From Veillonella sp. (GTDB lineage Bacteria > Bacillota > Negativicutes > Veillonellales > Veillonellaceae), in contig NZ_DXLG01000038.1 of assembly GCF_019414865.1 (NCBI RefSeq), forward strand, positions 1-13,869: a stretch of 13,869 nt of DNA, read 5' to 3'. This document shows positions 7,154 through 13,869 of this stretch, piece after piece (within the stretch, counting starts at the first letter, position 1; every line of letters begins with the position of its first letter). The translations under genes and the position numbers were made by a program. The notes below the pieces were generated by a model, which was not told where the DNA came from, searched no databases, and worked only from the letters and a program-made list of their open reading frames with translations.

Positions 7154-7162
7154 TGGTATAAT
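7154..7162 (+). promoter_or_regulatory. Extended -10 promoter for pgi-galE
   Basis: TGGTATAAT is a perfect -10 hexamer (7157-7162) with the extended TGn element. No good -35 is seen at 16-18 bases upstream (the region reads AATATTTT), which is common for extended -10 promoters. Transcription would begin near 7169, giving a leader of about 35 bases that contains the SD site AAGGAG (7193-7198). Confidence 0.7.
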
Positions 7163-7192
7163 GAGTAGAATATTGTACATAAAATGTCAGTG

Positions 7193-7198
7193 AAGGAG
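7193..7198 (+). promoter_or_regulatory. SD site deciding the pgi start
   Basis: AAGGAG is 7 bases before the ATG at 7206 and only 4 bases before the in-frame TTG at 7203. Both spacing and codon preference favour the ATG. Confidence 0.75.
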
Positions 7199-7205
7199 AT
7201 ATTTG

Positions 7206-8642
7206 ATGTTGCGATTACAATCGGGGTTCGAGTTAGATTACGCTAACATATATAATGAAAGTTGCATACAAGAACGAGACGTAAAAAACTTTGAGCGTGC
7301 TATACAAAATGTTTGGCGCCATACCAATATTTTACGCTCTACAGGCTTTGAAGAAGGCCATGTTTCCAAGGACGGCTTGCCTGAACCGGTATTGTTTTAC
7401 CAACTTCCTTATATTTCAGAAGATGGTATCAATACACCTGCAATGTTGAAACGACTTTATGAACTGCGGGACTATGCTCGCCATAATATTGACACAGTTG
7501 TATCTGTAGGTATTGGTGGCTCTTACTTGGGTAGTAAGGTTATTTTCGATGTCCAATGTGGTGCGTTTTGGAATAATCTCAGTACGGAAGAACGAAACGG
7601 ATATCCACGCATGTATTTTGCAGGCTTTAATGTAGATGGTGACTATTTAGCTGGTCTTATTCGCACTTTAGAGTACCAAGCTGAGACAAAAGGATCAGAC
7701 TATAAGGTGATGCTCGTTATTACATCTAAGTCAGGTTCTACCATCGAGCCAATGGCTAACTTCATGATTTTGGAAAAAGCTTTACAAGATCGTAATATAA
7801 ATTATGAAGTGGTAGCTGTTACCGATATGTCTGATGATGAACATCCTACAGTTTTACGCTCTATGGCAATAGAGAATCATTGGAAGACCTATAGCATTCC
7901 TTATGGTGTAGGTGGTCGTTTCTCTGTATTTACTGAAGTAGGTTTTGTTACAGCTGCTCTCGTAGGATTTGATATTGAAGGTTTCTTAGCAGGTGCAGCT
8001 TCAATGGATGCGGCTTGTCAAGAAGAGGATATTTTTAAGAATCCTGCTTTATTAAGTGCTTTACTAAAATATATTGCGTCTGAACGGTACGGTCGTATTA
8101 TTGAGGTGTTTATGCCTTATGGTGAAGCTCTTCACTCCTTATCTGATTGGTATGTACAACTATTATCCGAATCTTTAGGGAAGATGAGTAATACTTGCTT
8201 ACCATATGGTCGTACGCCGGTTGCTGCAGTAGGGACTATGGATATGCATGCTCAAGTACAAGAGCATCAAGAGGGCCGTCTTAATAAGGTGGTTCAATTT
8301 ATTAAGGTTAAGGATTGGAAACATAATCTCGTAGTGCCTAATACACATAGTCAATATGAACGATTACAAGCACTTGGAAATGTAAGTATTTGTGATATTT
8401 TGAATATTGCTTTAGATGCCAATAGAGAGGCCTTATCTAGCGATAATCGTTTTAATATGACGATAACTGTACCAACATTAAATTCATTCCATTTAGGGGA
8501 AATTATGTTTATGCATTGTTGGGCAGTTTATTTCGAGTCTATTTTTGCTGGTGTTGATGCCTTTGACCAACCAGGTGTTGAAGTCTATAAACGTCTCATT
8601 GGGCCTAAATTAGCTCGTGCAAAGGATACACATAATTCATAA
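7206..8642 (+). CDS. pgi: Glucose-6-phosphate isomerase
   Basis: This 478-residue cytoplasmic enzyme interconverts glucose-6-phosphate and fructose-6-phosphate. Visible motifs are VSVGIGGSYLGSK (99-111), the phosphate-binding VITSKSGSTIEP (171-182), GGRFSVFTEVG (236-246), the active-site Glu322 in QLLSESLGK, His348 in MHAQVQ and the C-terminal Lys462 in DQPGVEVYKRLIG. Length is that of the short bacterial Pgi type (about 450-480), not the 550-residue E. coli type. The residues after GGRFS read VFTEVG, a departure from the more usual serine/proline version, but catalytic residues are intact. It has its own promoter and is followed 9 bases later by galE. In an organism that does not ferment glucose, this pair would work in the gluconeogenic direction to feed UDP-sugars for envelope polysaccharide (inference). 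Confidence 0.93.
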   Translation: MLRLQSGFELDYANIYNESCIQERDVKNFERAIQNVWRHTNILRSTGFEEGHVSKDGLPEPVLFYQLPYISEDGINTPAMLKRLYELRDYARHNIDTVVSVGIGGSYLGSKVIFDVQCGAFWNNLSTEERNGYPRMYFAGFNVDGDYLAGLIRTLEYQAETKGSDYKVMLVITSKSGSTIEPMANFMILEKALQDRNINYEVVAVTDMSDDEHPTVLRSMAIENHWKTYSIPYGVGGRFSVFTEVGFVTAALVGFDIEGFLAGAASMDAACQEEDIFKNPALLSALLKYIASERYGRIIEVFMPYGEALHSLSDWYVQLLSESLGKMSNTCLPYGRTPVAAVGTMDMHAQVQEHQEGRLNKVVQFIKVKDWKHNLVVPNTHSQYERLQALGNVSICDILNIALDANREALSSDNRFNMTITVPTLNSFHLGEIMFMHCWAVYFESIFAGVDAFDQPGVEVYKRLIGPKLARAKDTHNS

Positions 8643-8651
8643 GGGGGAACT

Positions 8652-9641
8652 ATGAATATTTTAGTAACAGGTGGGGCTGGTTATATTGGGAGTCACACTG
8701 TACGTGCCCTAGAACAATCAGGTTACACACCGATTATTGTAGATAATTTATCTAGAGGGCATGTAGAATCTATTCCTGAAGGGGTTACATTCTACAATAT
8801 GGATATTGCAGATCCTAAGTTAGTAGATATTATGAAAGAGCATCATATCATTGGGGTTATGCATTTCGCTGCCCATTCTCAAGTTGGAGAATCAATGGTA
8901 AATCCAGCTATTTATTATGAAAATAATGTAGTTGGCTCCTATCACCTTATTGAATCTGCTCGTACTGCGGGTGTAAAACATTTTGTGTTTTCTAGTACGG
9001 CTGCTGTATATGGCGAACCAGAGGTAGTGCCAATTTGTGAAGATGCTCAATTGCATCCTACAAATGTATATGGTCGTACTAAGTTAATGATTGAAGAAAT
9101 GTTATCTGACTATAGTTCAATTTATGGTTCCACTTATGTTGCATTGCGTTACTTCAATGCGGCAGGGGCTGACCCATCTGGTACAATTGGGGAGGATCAT
9201 TATCCTGAAACTCATTTAATTCCACTTGTTCTTGATGCGGCTCGTGGTAAAAGAGAACATATAACTGTATTTGGCACTGACTATGATACAGCTGATGGTA
9301 CATGTGTGCGCGACTATATTCATGTTAATGATTTGGCAACTGCTCACGTATTAGCTATGGACTATTTGCGTAAAGGTGGGGAATCCCAAGTATTTAATCT
9401 TGGTAGTGGAAATGGCTTCTCCGTAAAAGAAATCATTGAAACTGCAAAAGAGGTTACAGGCATCGATATTCCTGTTCAATATGGTGATCGTCGTGCTGGG
9501 GACCCTGGTACATTGATTGCTTCTTCTGAAAAGATTAAAAACTTACTTGGTTGGGACCCTAAATTTAGTAATGTAGCTGATGTTATTAAGGATGCTTGGA
9601 AATGGCATACATCTCATCCAGAGGGTTTTAATAGTAAATAA
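8652..9641 (+). CDS. galE: UDP-glucose 4-epimerase
   Basis: This 329-residue enzyme is the standard bacterial GalE length. It interconverts UDP-glucose and UDP-galactose using tightly bound NAD. Motifs are TGGAGYIGSHT (6-16), VDNLSRGH (30-37), the active site SSTAAVYGEP (114-123) with Tyr140-x3-Lys144 (YGRTK), RYFNAAGADP, TCVRDYIHVNDLA, and the C-terminal GDRRAGDPGTLIASS. The SD site is AAGGGGGA at 8641-8648, beginning in the last two bases of the pgi stop codon, so translation is likely coupled. A strong terminator follows 36 bases after the stop. It is much closer to canonical GalE than the shorter epimerase at 5899-6822. Confidence 0.95.
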   Translation: MNILVTGGAGYIGSHTVRALEQSGYTPIIVDNLSRGHVESIPEGVTFYNMDIADPKLVDIMKEHHIIGVMHFAAHSQVGESMVNPAIYYENNVVGSYHLIESARTAGVKHFVFSSTAAVYGEPEVVPICEDAQLHPTNVYGRTKLMIEEMLSDYSSIYGSTYVALRYFNAAGADPSGTIGEDHYPETHLIPLVLDAARGKREHITVFGTDYDTADGTCVRDYIHVNDLATAHVLAMDYLRKGGESQVFNLGSGNGFSVKEIIETAKEVTGIDIPVQYGDRRAGDPGTLIASSEKIKNLLGWDPKFSNVADVIKDAWKWHTSHPEGFNSK

Positions 9642-9670
9642 AATGAGCACGAATCGGTTTGATTTGTCAA

Positions 9671-9676
9671 TATAAT
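9671..9676 (+). promoter_or_regulatory. Possible -10 element overlapping the galE terminator
   Basis: A perfect TATAAT sits just before the terminator stem. No matching -35 is seen 15-18 bases upstream. If active, it would start a transcript near 9683 inside the left arm of the terminator, so that transcript could not form the full outer stem. It is the only promoter-like hexamer upstream of the secretin genes, but the call is weak. Confidence 0.25.
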
Positions 9677-9677
9677 G

Positions 9678-9722
9678 AATGACTCTATTAGTCACCTAGG
9701 TGACTGGTAGAGTCATTTTTTT
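9678..9722 (+). terminator. Strong intrinsic terminator after galE
   Basis: The outer 10-bp stem AATGACTCTA (9678-9687) pairs with TAGAGTCATT (9708-9717). After a TT/GG internal mismatch, an inner perfect palindrome (AGTCACCT at 9690-9697 with AGGTGACT at 9698-9705) continues the hairpin. It ends in a run of seven T (9716-9722). It separates pgi-galE from the secretin genes. Confidence 0.9.
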
Positions 9723-9738
9723 GTAGGAATTTAAAAGG

Positions 9739-9765
9739 ACCTCCTAGAAATAGTCTGCAGGAGGT
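9739..9765 (+). promoter_or_regulatory. Leader hairpin that pairs with the SD site
   Basis: ACCTCCT (9739-9745) is an exact complement of AGGAGGT (9759-9765), which is the SD site 5 bases before the ATG at 9771. The loop is 13 bases. If transcribed, this 7-bp stem would hide the ribosome binding site of the GspC/PilP-like gene and could lower or regulate its translation. The pairing is read directly from sequence; regulation is inference. Confidence 0.55.
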
Positions 9766-9770
9766 GAATT

Positions 9771-10631
9771 ATGAACTTACAAGACTATATAGAACAGATC
9801 AAAGGCTGGATTGTTAGACAATGTTTTCTTATACGACACTATCGAATTGTAATTTTTATATTCTTTATACTGGCTTTAGCAATGATAGCAGCTGGTATTT
9901 TTTATCCTCACAAAGATGAACATATTGATATTAATTCAGCACAATCAGAGGATGCTATTGATAATCAAAGGCAGGTAGATGCAAAAGAGCAGTCATCAAA
10001 GAGAGCTAATAAAAAAAGAAATGGTAACAATAACGGAAAATCTAATAAAGCTGGTGTGGATAATAAGGCCGTACATGATGAGAAAGATGACTCTATTGTT
10101 AAAGGACGCTTACTATATGATGTGAGTAGTGTAGAACGGTCTCATCCTTGGCGAGAGGTCTTTAAGGATATTTCTAGTACCGATTTATTAAGCCAAAGTG
10201 ATGAGATGAAAGATATGGATAACGATTTAGATACTATTAGTAATGATGAAACATCACTTAGTGATAGTAAGAAAATAAGTAATAAAAGAACTTCACGGCG
10301 GCATAGAAGTACTAAGAATAAAAATATAAAAACGGATAGAAAGAATAAAGATTGGAATAGCAATATGATCCATGATGATATTAATAACTATAGTAATGAA
10401 AGTGTTCACTCCAGAACAAGTATTAATTCTAACGCGTTGACTTTAGAACAACCAATTGAATTGGTGGGCATCATTGAAGGAAATCAAAATATAGCTATTT
10501 TACGAAAAGGCTCAGAGGAACAGATGGTTACGGTAGGGAGTAGTTGGCAAGAAATATCTGTATCTAATATTAATGCAAGTGGTGTAGAAATCATTGAAGG
10601 AGGTTCGTCGCGATGGCTAAAAATCGAGTGA
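9771..10631 (+). CDS. GspC/PilP-like inner-membrane secretion or pilus protein
   Basis: This 286-residue protein has a short cytoplasmic N-terminus and one membrane anchor at about 25-45 (IVIFIFFILALAMIAAGIF). A long hydrophilic linker (about 50-225) is rich in Asn, Lys, Ser and Asp. The small C-terminal domain (about 227-285) reads IELVGIIEGNQNIAILRKG...VTVGSSW...VSNINASGVEII...RWLKI. That pattern matches the homology region of GspC and the PilP beta-domain, periplasmic parts that contact the secretin N-terminal domains. A HPWREVF segment (about 125-131) may stand for the 'DPF'-type motif before such domains. The immediate partner is the secretin gene, whose start overlaps this gene by 19 bases. 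No lipobox is seen, so it resembles GspC more than PilP in anchoring. Family assignment is from pattern only. Confidence 0.65.
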   Translation: MNLQDYIEQIKGWIVRQCFLIRHYRIVIFIFFILALAMIAAGIFYPHKDEHIDINSAQSEDAIDNQRQVDAKEQSSKRANKKRNGNNNGKSNKAGVDNKAVHDEKDDSIVKGRLLYDVSSVERSHPWREVFKDISSTDLLSQSDEMKDMDNDLDTISNDETSLSDSKKISNKRTSRRHRSTKNKNIKTDRKNKDWNSNMIHDDINNYSNESVHSRTSINSNALTLEQPIELVGIIEGNQNIAILRKGSEEQMVTVGSSWQEISVSNINASGVEIIEGGSSRWLKIE

Positions 10632-11878
10632 TCATAAAAATAGTTATATTAATAGTTGCACTAATATATTTTTTATTAGCACAAATGTTAGTTGTAACAG
10701 GAAATACTATAGAAGATAAGGTAATAAAAAATGTAGGAAATAATGCAACAAATAATTCAGTAAAGAGCGTAGAACCTAATAAAGATAAAGAAACAATTAC
10801 AATATCTGTACGCAATGCCTCTTTAAAGGATACTGTGTTAGGCATTTGTCGCAGTTATGGTATATCAGTTATTGGAGTAGAGTCATTAAAGGGCAATATT
10901 ACGGCAAGTGTAAAAGGAGAGTCTCCAGAAGAGATTATTAAAGAGCTAGGGCGGTTATATCATTTTACGGTAACAAAACAATATAAGACTCTTCTTATTG
11001 AATCTGAGGATACTGCACTAGAGAATAGAGAGCTCTATGTAGTTTCTCCTGAACATCTGCCTGCAGAGTCTTTATCAAATATAATGGGAACAGTAGTAAA
11101 AAATGATAAAATGGCTGTGCTTTCAGAACAAAACGAAGTAATTATGCATTTAACGAGCGGAGAAAAGAGGCGTGTAGAAACCCTGATCAATGCAGTTGAC
11201 AAGGAACCTAAACAAGTACAATTAGAAGCAACCATCATTGCTATGGAACAATCTTATGCAAAAGAGCAAGGATTTAGATGGTCCTGGCTCAGCTTGACTG
11301 GACATGGAGAAGATAAGACTAATTCCTATGGGGCTGTTACCTTTGGTAAAACACCAGGCGGTGAAGCTTACAAATTTTTTGTAAAACCAGAACTAAGTTT
11401 TATGGAAAGTTCTGGAAAAGCGGTTCTAATAGCTAAACCATCCATTATGGCCCTCAATGGTGAGACAGCACATATATTAATAGGGGAACGTATACCCGTT
11501 ATAGAAGAGTCAGAGGTAAATGGAGAGCGCAAGCGTTCTACCCGCTATGAAGAGGTAGGGATTAAGTTAAACTATACTCCCATTATTACCGCAGATGGCG
11601 GTGTAGACGCAAAAATACATGCCGAGGTAAGTACACCGATTATGGTATCTGAAATGAAAGCTTATAAAATTAGTACGCGGCAAGCACATACAAGAGTGCG
11701 TTTACAACCAGGAGAGGTACTCGTTATAGGCGGTCTCATGGATAATCGCGATCAGCACCAAATACAAAAGATTCCTATATTAGGAGATATTCCGTTATTG
11801 GGCAAATTATTTCGTCATAGCAGAAAAACAAAAGATTCTGTAGAGATGTTGATGTTGGTACGGGCAACTGTGGTATAA
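10613..11878 (+). CDS. Compact outer-membrane secretin (GspD/PilQ superfamily)
   Basis: This 421-residue protein starts with a basic/hydrophobic signal segment (1-29, core IVILIVALIYFLLAQML). A small STN/N0-like domain follows (about 60-130, ISVRNASLKDTVLGICRSYGIS...). An N1-like KH module (about 140-197) comes next, then the secretin pore domain (about 200-421) beginning QVQLEATIIAMEQ. Secretin hallmarks are NGETAHILIGERIPV (282-296), VGIKLNYTP (315-323), VRLQPGEVLVIGGLM (362-376) and KIPILGDIPLLGKLF (386-400). It would form the multimeric outer-membrane channel of a type IV pilus, type II secretion or DNA-uptake system, implying a diderm envelope. At 421 residues it is far shorter than most GspD/PilQ, with few N-domains and no lipobox. 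Start at 10613 is supported by AAGGAGG (10597-10603), placed inside the upstream gene. Its stop overlaps the promoter of the next gene. Confidence 0.85.
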   Translation: MAKNRVIIKIVILIVALIYFLLAQMLVVTGNTIEDKVIKNVGNNATNNSVKSVEPNKDKETITISVRNASLKDTVLGICRSYGISVIGVESLKGNITASVKGESPEEIIKELGRLYHFTVTKQYKTLLIESEDTALENRELYVVSPEHLPAESLSNIMGTVVKNDKMAVLSEQNEVIMHLTSGEKRRVETLINAVDKEPKQVQLEATIIAMEQSYAKEQGFRWSWLSLTGHGEDKTNSYGAVTFGKTPGGEAYKFFVKPELSFMESSGKAVLIAKPSIMALNGETAHILIGERIPVIEESEVNGERKRSTRYEEVGIKLNYTPIITADGGVDAKIHAEVSTPIMVSEMKAYKISTRQAHTRVRLQPGEVLVIGGLMDNRDQHQIQKIPILGDIPLLGKLFRHSRKTKDSVEMLMLVRATVV

Positions 11879-11879
11879 T
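11871..11879 (+). promoter_or_regulatory. Extended -10 promoter for the ABC-F gene
   Basis: TGGTATAAT, identical to the pgi promoter core, covers the last codons and the TAA stop of the secretin gene. A TTGATG at 11849-11854 is 19 bases away, slightly long for a -35. Transcription would start near 11886, just before the SD site AGGAGG (11895-11900) of the ABC-F gene. Confidence 0.55.
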
Positions 11880-11906
11880 AAAGGGTAAATGATTAGGAGG
11901 TTGTGA

Positions 11907-13826
11907 ATGGAACGCATTCGAATGATAGGCCTTGGAAAATCATTTGGGGTGCGCCAAGTATTTTCCAATGTGTCCTTTGAGATAAAAGAAGGTGATCGCC
12001 TAGCTTTAGTAGGTCCTAATGGGGCTGGGAAATCGACCTTATTAAAATGCATATTAGGCTATGAAGATCTTGATGAAGGTAATGTAGTTAAGTCGCCTGT
12101 TGCAAGCATTGGCTACTTACAACAAGATGTAAATCTTGGTGATGATAGTTTAGCTACTGAGATTGAAAAGGCATGGGCTGATGTACATGCATTGGAAGAA
12201 CAACTTAAAGAACTTACTACACGCTTAGAAACAGAAGAGGCTAGTGAATCTGATTTACAACGCTTAGATTATTTACAAAATCGCCTTGAATGGTTAGGCG
12301 GCTATGATTACGAGCAAAAGACTAAGCGCATTATTTATGGTCTTGGCTTTACTGATGAGGATTTAGATAAACCAGCAAGCGCTTTTTCTGGTGGCCAAAA
12401 GACTCGAATTAATTTAGCTAAAGCATTGGTACGGCGTCCAGACTTTTTATTCTTAGACGAACCAACTAACCATTTAGATATGGACATGTTAGAGTGGCTT
12501 GAAGGGTATTTGTCTGCCTATCATGGCGGGATTCTCATTGTCAGCCATGACCGTTATTTCTTAGACCGTATTGTCACTGGCGTTGTAGAATTGGATAACC
12601 ATAAGGCTACAACGTATCGTGGTAATTACAGTCGTTATATTCAACAGCGAGATGAACGGTTGAAAGCGGATATGGTAGCCTATGAGAAACAACAGGAGTA
12701 CATCAAAAAGACAGAGGCTTATATAGATAAATACCGGGCAGGTATTAAATCTAAAATGGCTCGTGGTCGTCAGTCTCAATTGAATCGTTTAGAACGACTT
12801 GATGCACCGGTAACTTCACATCATTTACAATTTTCTTTTCCCCCTGCTGCAATGAGTGCCGATAAGGTTCTTGTTCTAGATCATTTATCAGTAGGATATG
12901 GTGAAAATCCTATCATTGATGATATATCACTCGTAGTGCGACGTGGAGAATCAGTAGCCCTTATTGGACCTAACGGGGCTGGTAAATCGACACTCGTAAA
13001 AACTATAGTAGGTGAATTATTCCCTGAGAATGGTCACGTTGATATCGGTAATCGCGTACAAGTGGGATACTTCTCGCAAGAGCATGAGGAATTACATGAT
13101 TCTTGGCAGGTAGTAGAAGAGGTTATGAACCATTTTAACTATACTGAAGAAAAAGCCCGCAATGTATTAGGCTCATTCCTATTTAAAGGGGATGATGTAT
13201 TTAAGCTAGTAGGAGACTTATCCGGTGGTGAGAGAGCTCGGTTAGCATTGTTAAAATTATTCCTTCAAGGAGATAATTTCCTTATCTTAGACGAACCGAC
13301 AAACCATTTAGATATTCCAACGCGTGAAATTGTGGAAGAAGCATTACAACAATTTGAAGGTACTTGCTTTATTATTTCTCATGACAGATATTTTTTGGAT
13401 CAAGTTTCTACAAAAACCATTGTTCTAGATGATGGAAAAATTACTGAATATCTCGGTAATTACTCGTATTACAAAGAAAAGTTAAAAGAACAGGAAGATT
13501 TGTTAGCCATAGCTAACGAGCAAAACTTAGAAAACAGTGTTAGTGATAATAAACATACTTCTATTAATGAACCTATACTTTCAGTAGAAGAATCTACAGA
13601 GGCATCGCAGAAGAAGCCGAATGCCTATATGGTAGAAAAGCAATTAGCTGAGGTGGAATCTGAAATTGCTCGATTAGAAGCAACTATGAAAATGTATGAA
13701 GTTCAATTAGCTAATCCTGTAGTACAGCAAGATTTAGATGAAATGTCCAAAATTTCCATACAAATTGAATCAACACAAAGTGAGTTAGATGCATTATATG
13801 AAAAATGGGAACGACTATCTGAATAA
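11907..13826 (+). CDS. ABC-F family ATPase (ribosome-associated, YdiF-like)
   Basis: This 639-residue soluble protein has two ABC cassettes and no membrane segments. Cassette 1 has Walker A GPNGAGKST (36-44), signature FSGGQ (160-164) and Walker B LFLDEP (181-186). Cassette 2 has Walker A GPNGAGKST (354-362), signature LSGGE (438-442) and Walker B LILDEP (459-464). Both catalytic glutamates (185, 463) and both SHDRYFLD switch segments are present. The linker (about 235-320) is helical and Lys/Arg-rich, with KSKMARGRQSQLNRLERL, as expected for the segment that reaches the P-site tRNA. A Ser/Glu-rich spacer then leads to a C-terminal coiled coil (about 575-637), as in YdiF/Uup-type members. ABC-F proteins act on translating ribosomes. 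Whether this one is housekeeping or gives antibiotic resistance cannot be told, though the ordinary composition favours housekeeping. SD AGGAGG is 6 bases before ATG. Confidence 0.93.
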   Translation: MERIRMIGLGKSFGVRQVFSNVSFEIKEGDRLALVGPNGAGKSTLLKCILGYEDLDEGNVVKSPVASIGYLQQDVNLGDDSLATEIEKAWADVHALEEQLKELTTRLETEEASESDLQRLDYLQNRLEWLGGYDYEQKTKRIIYGLGFTDEDLDKPASAFSGGQKTRINLAKALVRRPDFLFLDEPTNHLDMDMLEWLEGYLSAYHGGILIVSHDRYFLDRIVTGVVELDNHKATTYRGNYSRYIQQRDERLKADMVAYEKQQEYIKKTEAYIDKYRAGIKSKMARGRQSQLNRLERLDAPVTSHHLQFSFPPAAMSADKVLVLDHLSVGYGENPIIDDISLVVRRGESVALIGPNGAGKSTLVKTIVGELFPENGHVDIGNRVQVGYFSQEHEELHDSWQVVEEVMNHFNYTEEKARNVLGSFLFKGDDVFKLVGDLSGGERARLALLKLFLQGDNFLILDEPTNHLDIPTREIVEEALQQFEGTCFIISHDRYFLDQVSTKTIVLDDGKITEYLGNYSYYKEKLKEQEDLLAIANEQNLENSVSDNKHTSINEPILSVEESTEASQKKPNAYMVEKQLAEVESEIARLEATMKMYEVQLANPVVQQDLDEMSKISIQIESTQSELDALYEKWERLSE

Positions 13827-13860
13827 CTTATAATAGTATATATTATTATAGAGTTATTTT
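13822..13860 (+). terminator. AT-rich hairpin after the ABC-F gene, probable weak terminator
   Basis: AATAACT plus TATAATA (13822-13835) pairs with TATTATA (13844-13850) and AGTTATT (13852-13858), with a single bulged G at 13851 and an 8-base loop. The right arm runs into TTTT. The stem includes the stop codon and is almost entirely A/T, so its strength is uncertain. Confidence 0.5.
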
Positions 13861-13869
13861 AATTGACAA

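Noticed and set aside
7203..7205. TTG at 7203 as the pgi start
   Set aside because: The adjacent ATG at 7206 has better SD spacing and a preferred codon; the difference is one residue.
9642..9770. Small RNA or riboswitch in the largest gene-free stretch
   Set aside because: The 129 bases are explained by the galE terminator and the SD hairpin; no known riboswitch core or tRNA-like fold was recognised.
10142..10363. Minus-strand ORF of 73 residues opposite the GspC/PilP-like linker
   Set aside because: It is a shadow of the A-rich low-complexity linker and gives a Leu/Phe/Ser-rich sequence with no start signal. The other minus-strand ORFs (175-408, 4147-4347, 6487-6711, 10591-10845, 11035-11238, 11807-12052, 12561-12779) are rejected likewise, as each lies opposite a well-supported gene.

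Overview
The window is an AT-rich bacterial chromosome segment with every recognisable gene on the + strand, tightly packed with short gaps and strong Shine-Dalgarno (SD) sites. Low-GC Firmicute-type genes (a YhfS/YhfT/BioY biotin-linked set, a short-type Pgi, a YdiF-like ABC-F protein) sit beside an outer-membrane secretin with a GspC/PilP-like partner. That mix suggests a diderm Firmicute (Negativicutes), most likely Veillonella or a close relative. The taxonomic call is inference; no rRNA or marker gene is present.

Region 1 (1-3552) looks like a biotin or fatty-acyl precursor cluster. It holds the 3' part of a MaoC-like hotdog (hydratase/dehydratase) gene, bioY (biotin S-component), a strong hairpin terminator/attenuator, a thiolase with an intact Cys/His/Cys triad, and a short acyl-CoA synthetase. 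The bioY, thiolase and ligase genes match the BirA-controlled yhfU-yhfS-yhfT set of Bacillus subtilis, whose biochemical role is unsettled.

Region 2 (3580-7121) is a run of housekeeping or poorly characterised genes: an NdpA/YejK-like nucleoid-associated protein, a YbaK-type Cys-tRNA(Pro) deacylase, an RNase HI with an N-terminal hybrid-binding domain, a GalE-like sugar-nucleotide epimerase and a small DUF1294 membrane protein.

Region 3 (7122-9722) is a two-gene sugar-phosphate/sugar-nucleotide operon, pgi-galE. It has an extended -10 promoter in front and a strong intrinsic terminator behind.

Region 4 (9723-11878) is a two-gene unit coding a GspC/PilP-like inner-membrane protein and a compact secretin, overlapping by 19 bases. 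Its leader can fold so that the SD site of the first gene is base-paired. No pilus or type II secretion ATPase, platform protein or pilin gene is visible around it.

Region 5 (11871-13869) is an ABC-F ATPase with its own probable extended -10 promoter overlapping the secretin stop codon, followed by an AT-rich hairpin.

The main points for a second look are the biotin-linked acyl-CoA cluster, the hairpin inside it, the orphan secretin pair with its SD-sequestering leader, and the unrecognised N-terminal part of the first protein. No tRNA, rRNA, CRISPR array, insertion sequence or phage gene was seen, and no stretch longer than about 130 bases lacks a gene. Three gene starts (thiolase, first epimerase, pgi) are placed downstream of the longest possible ORF on SD evidence.
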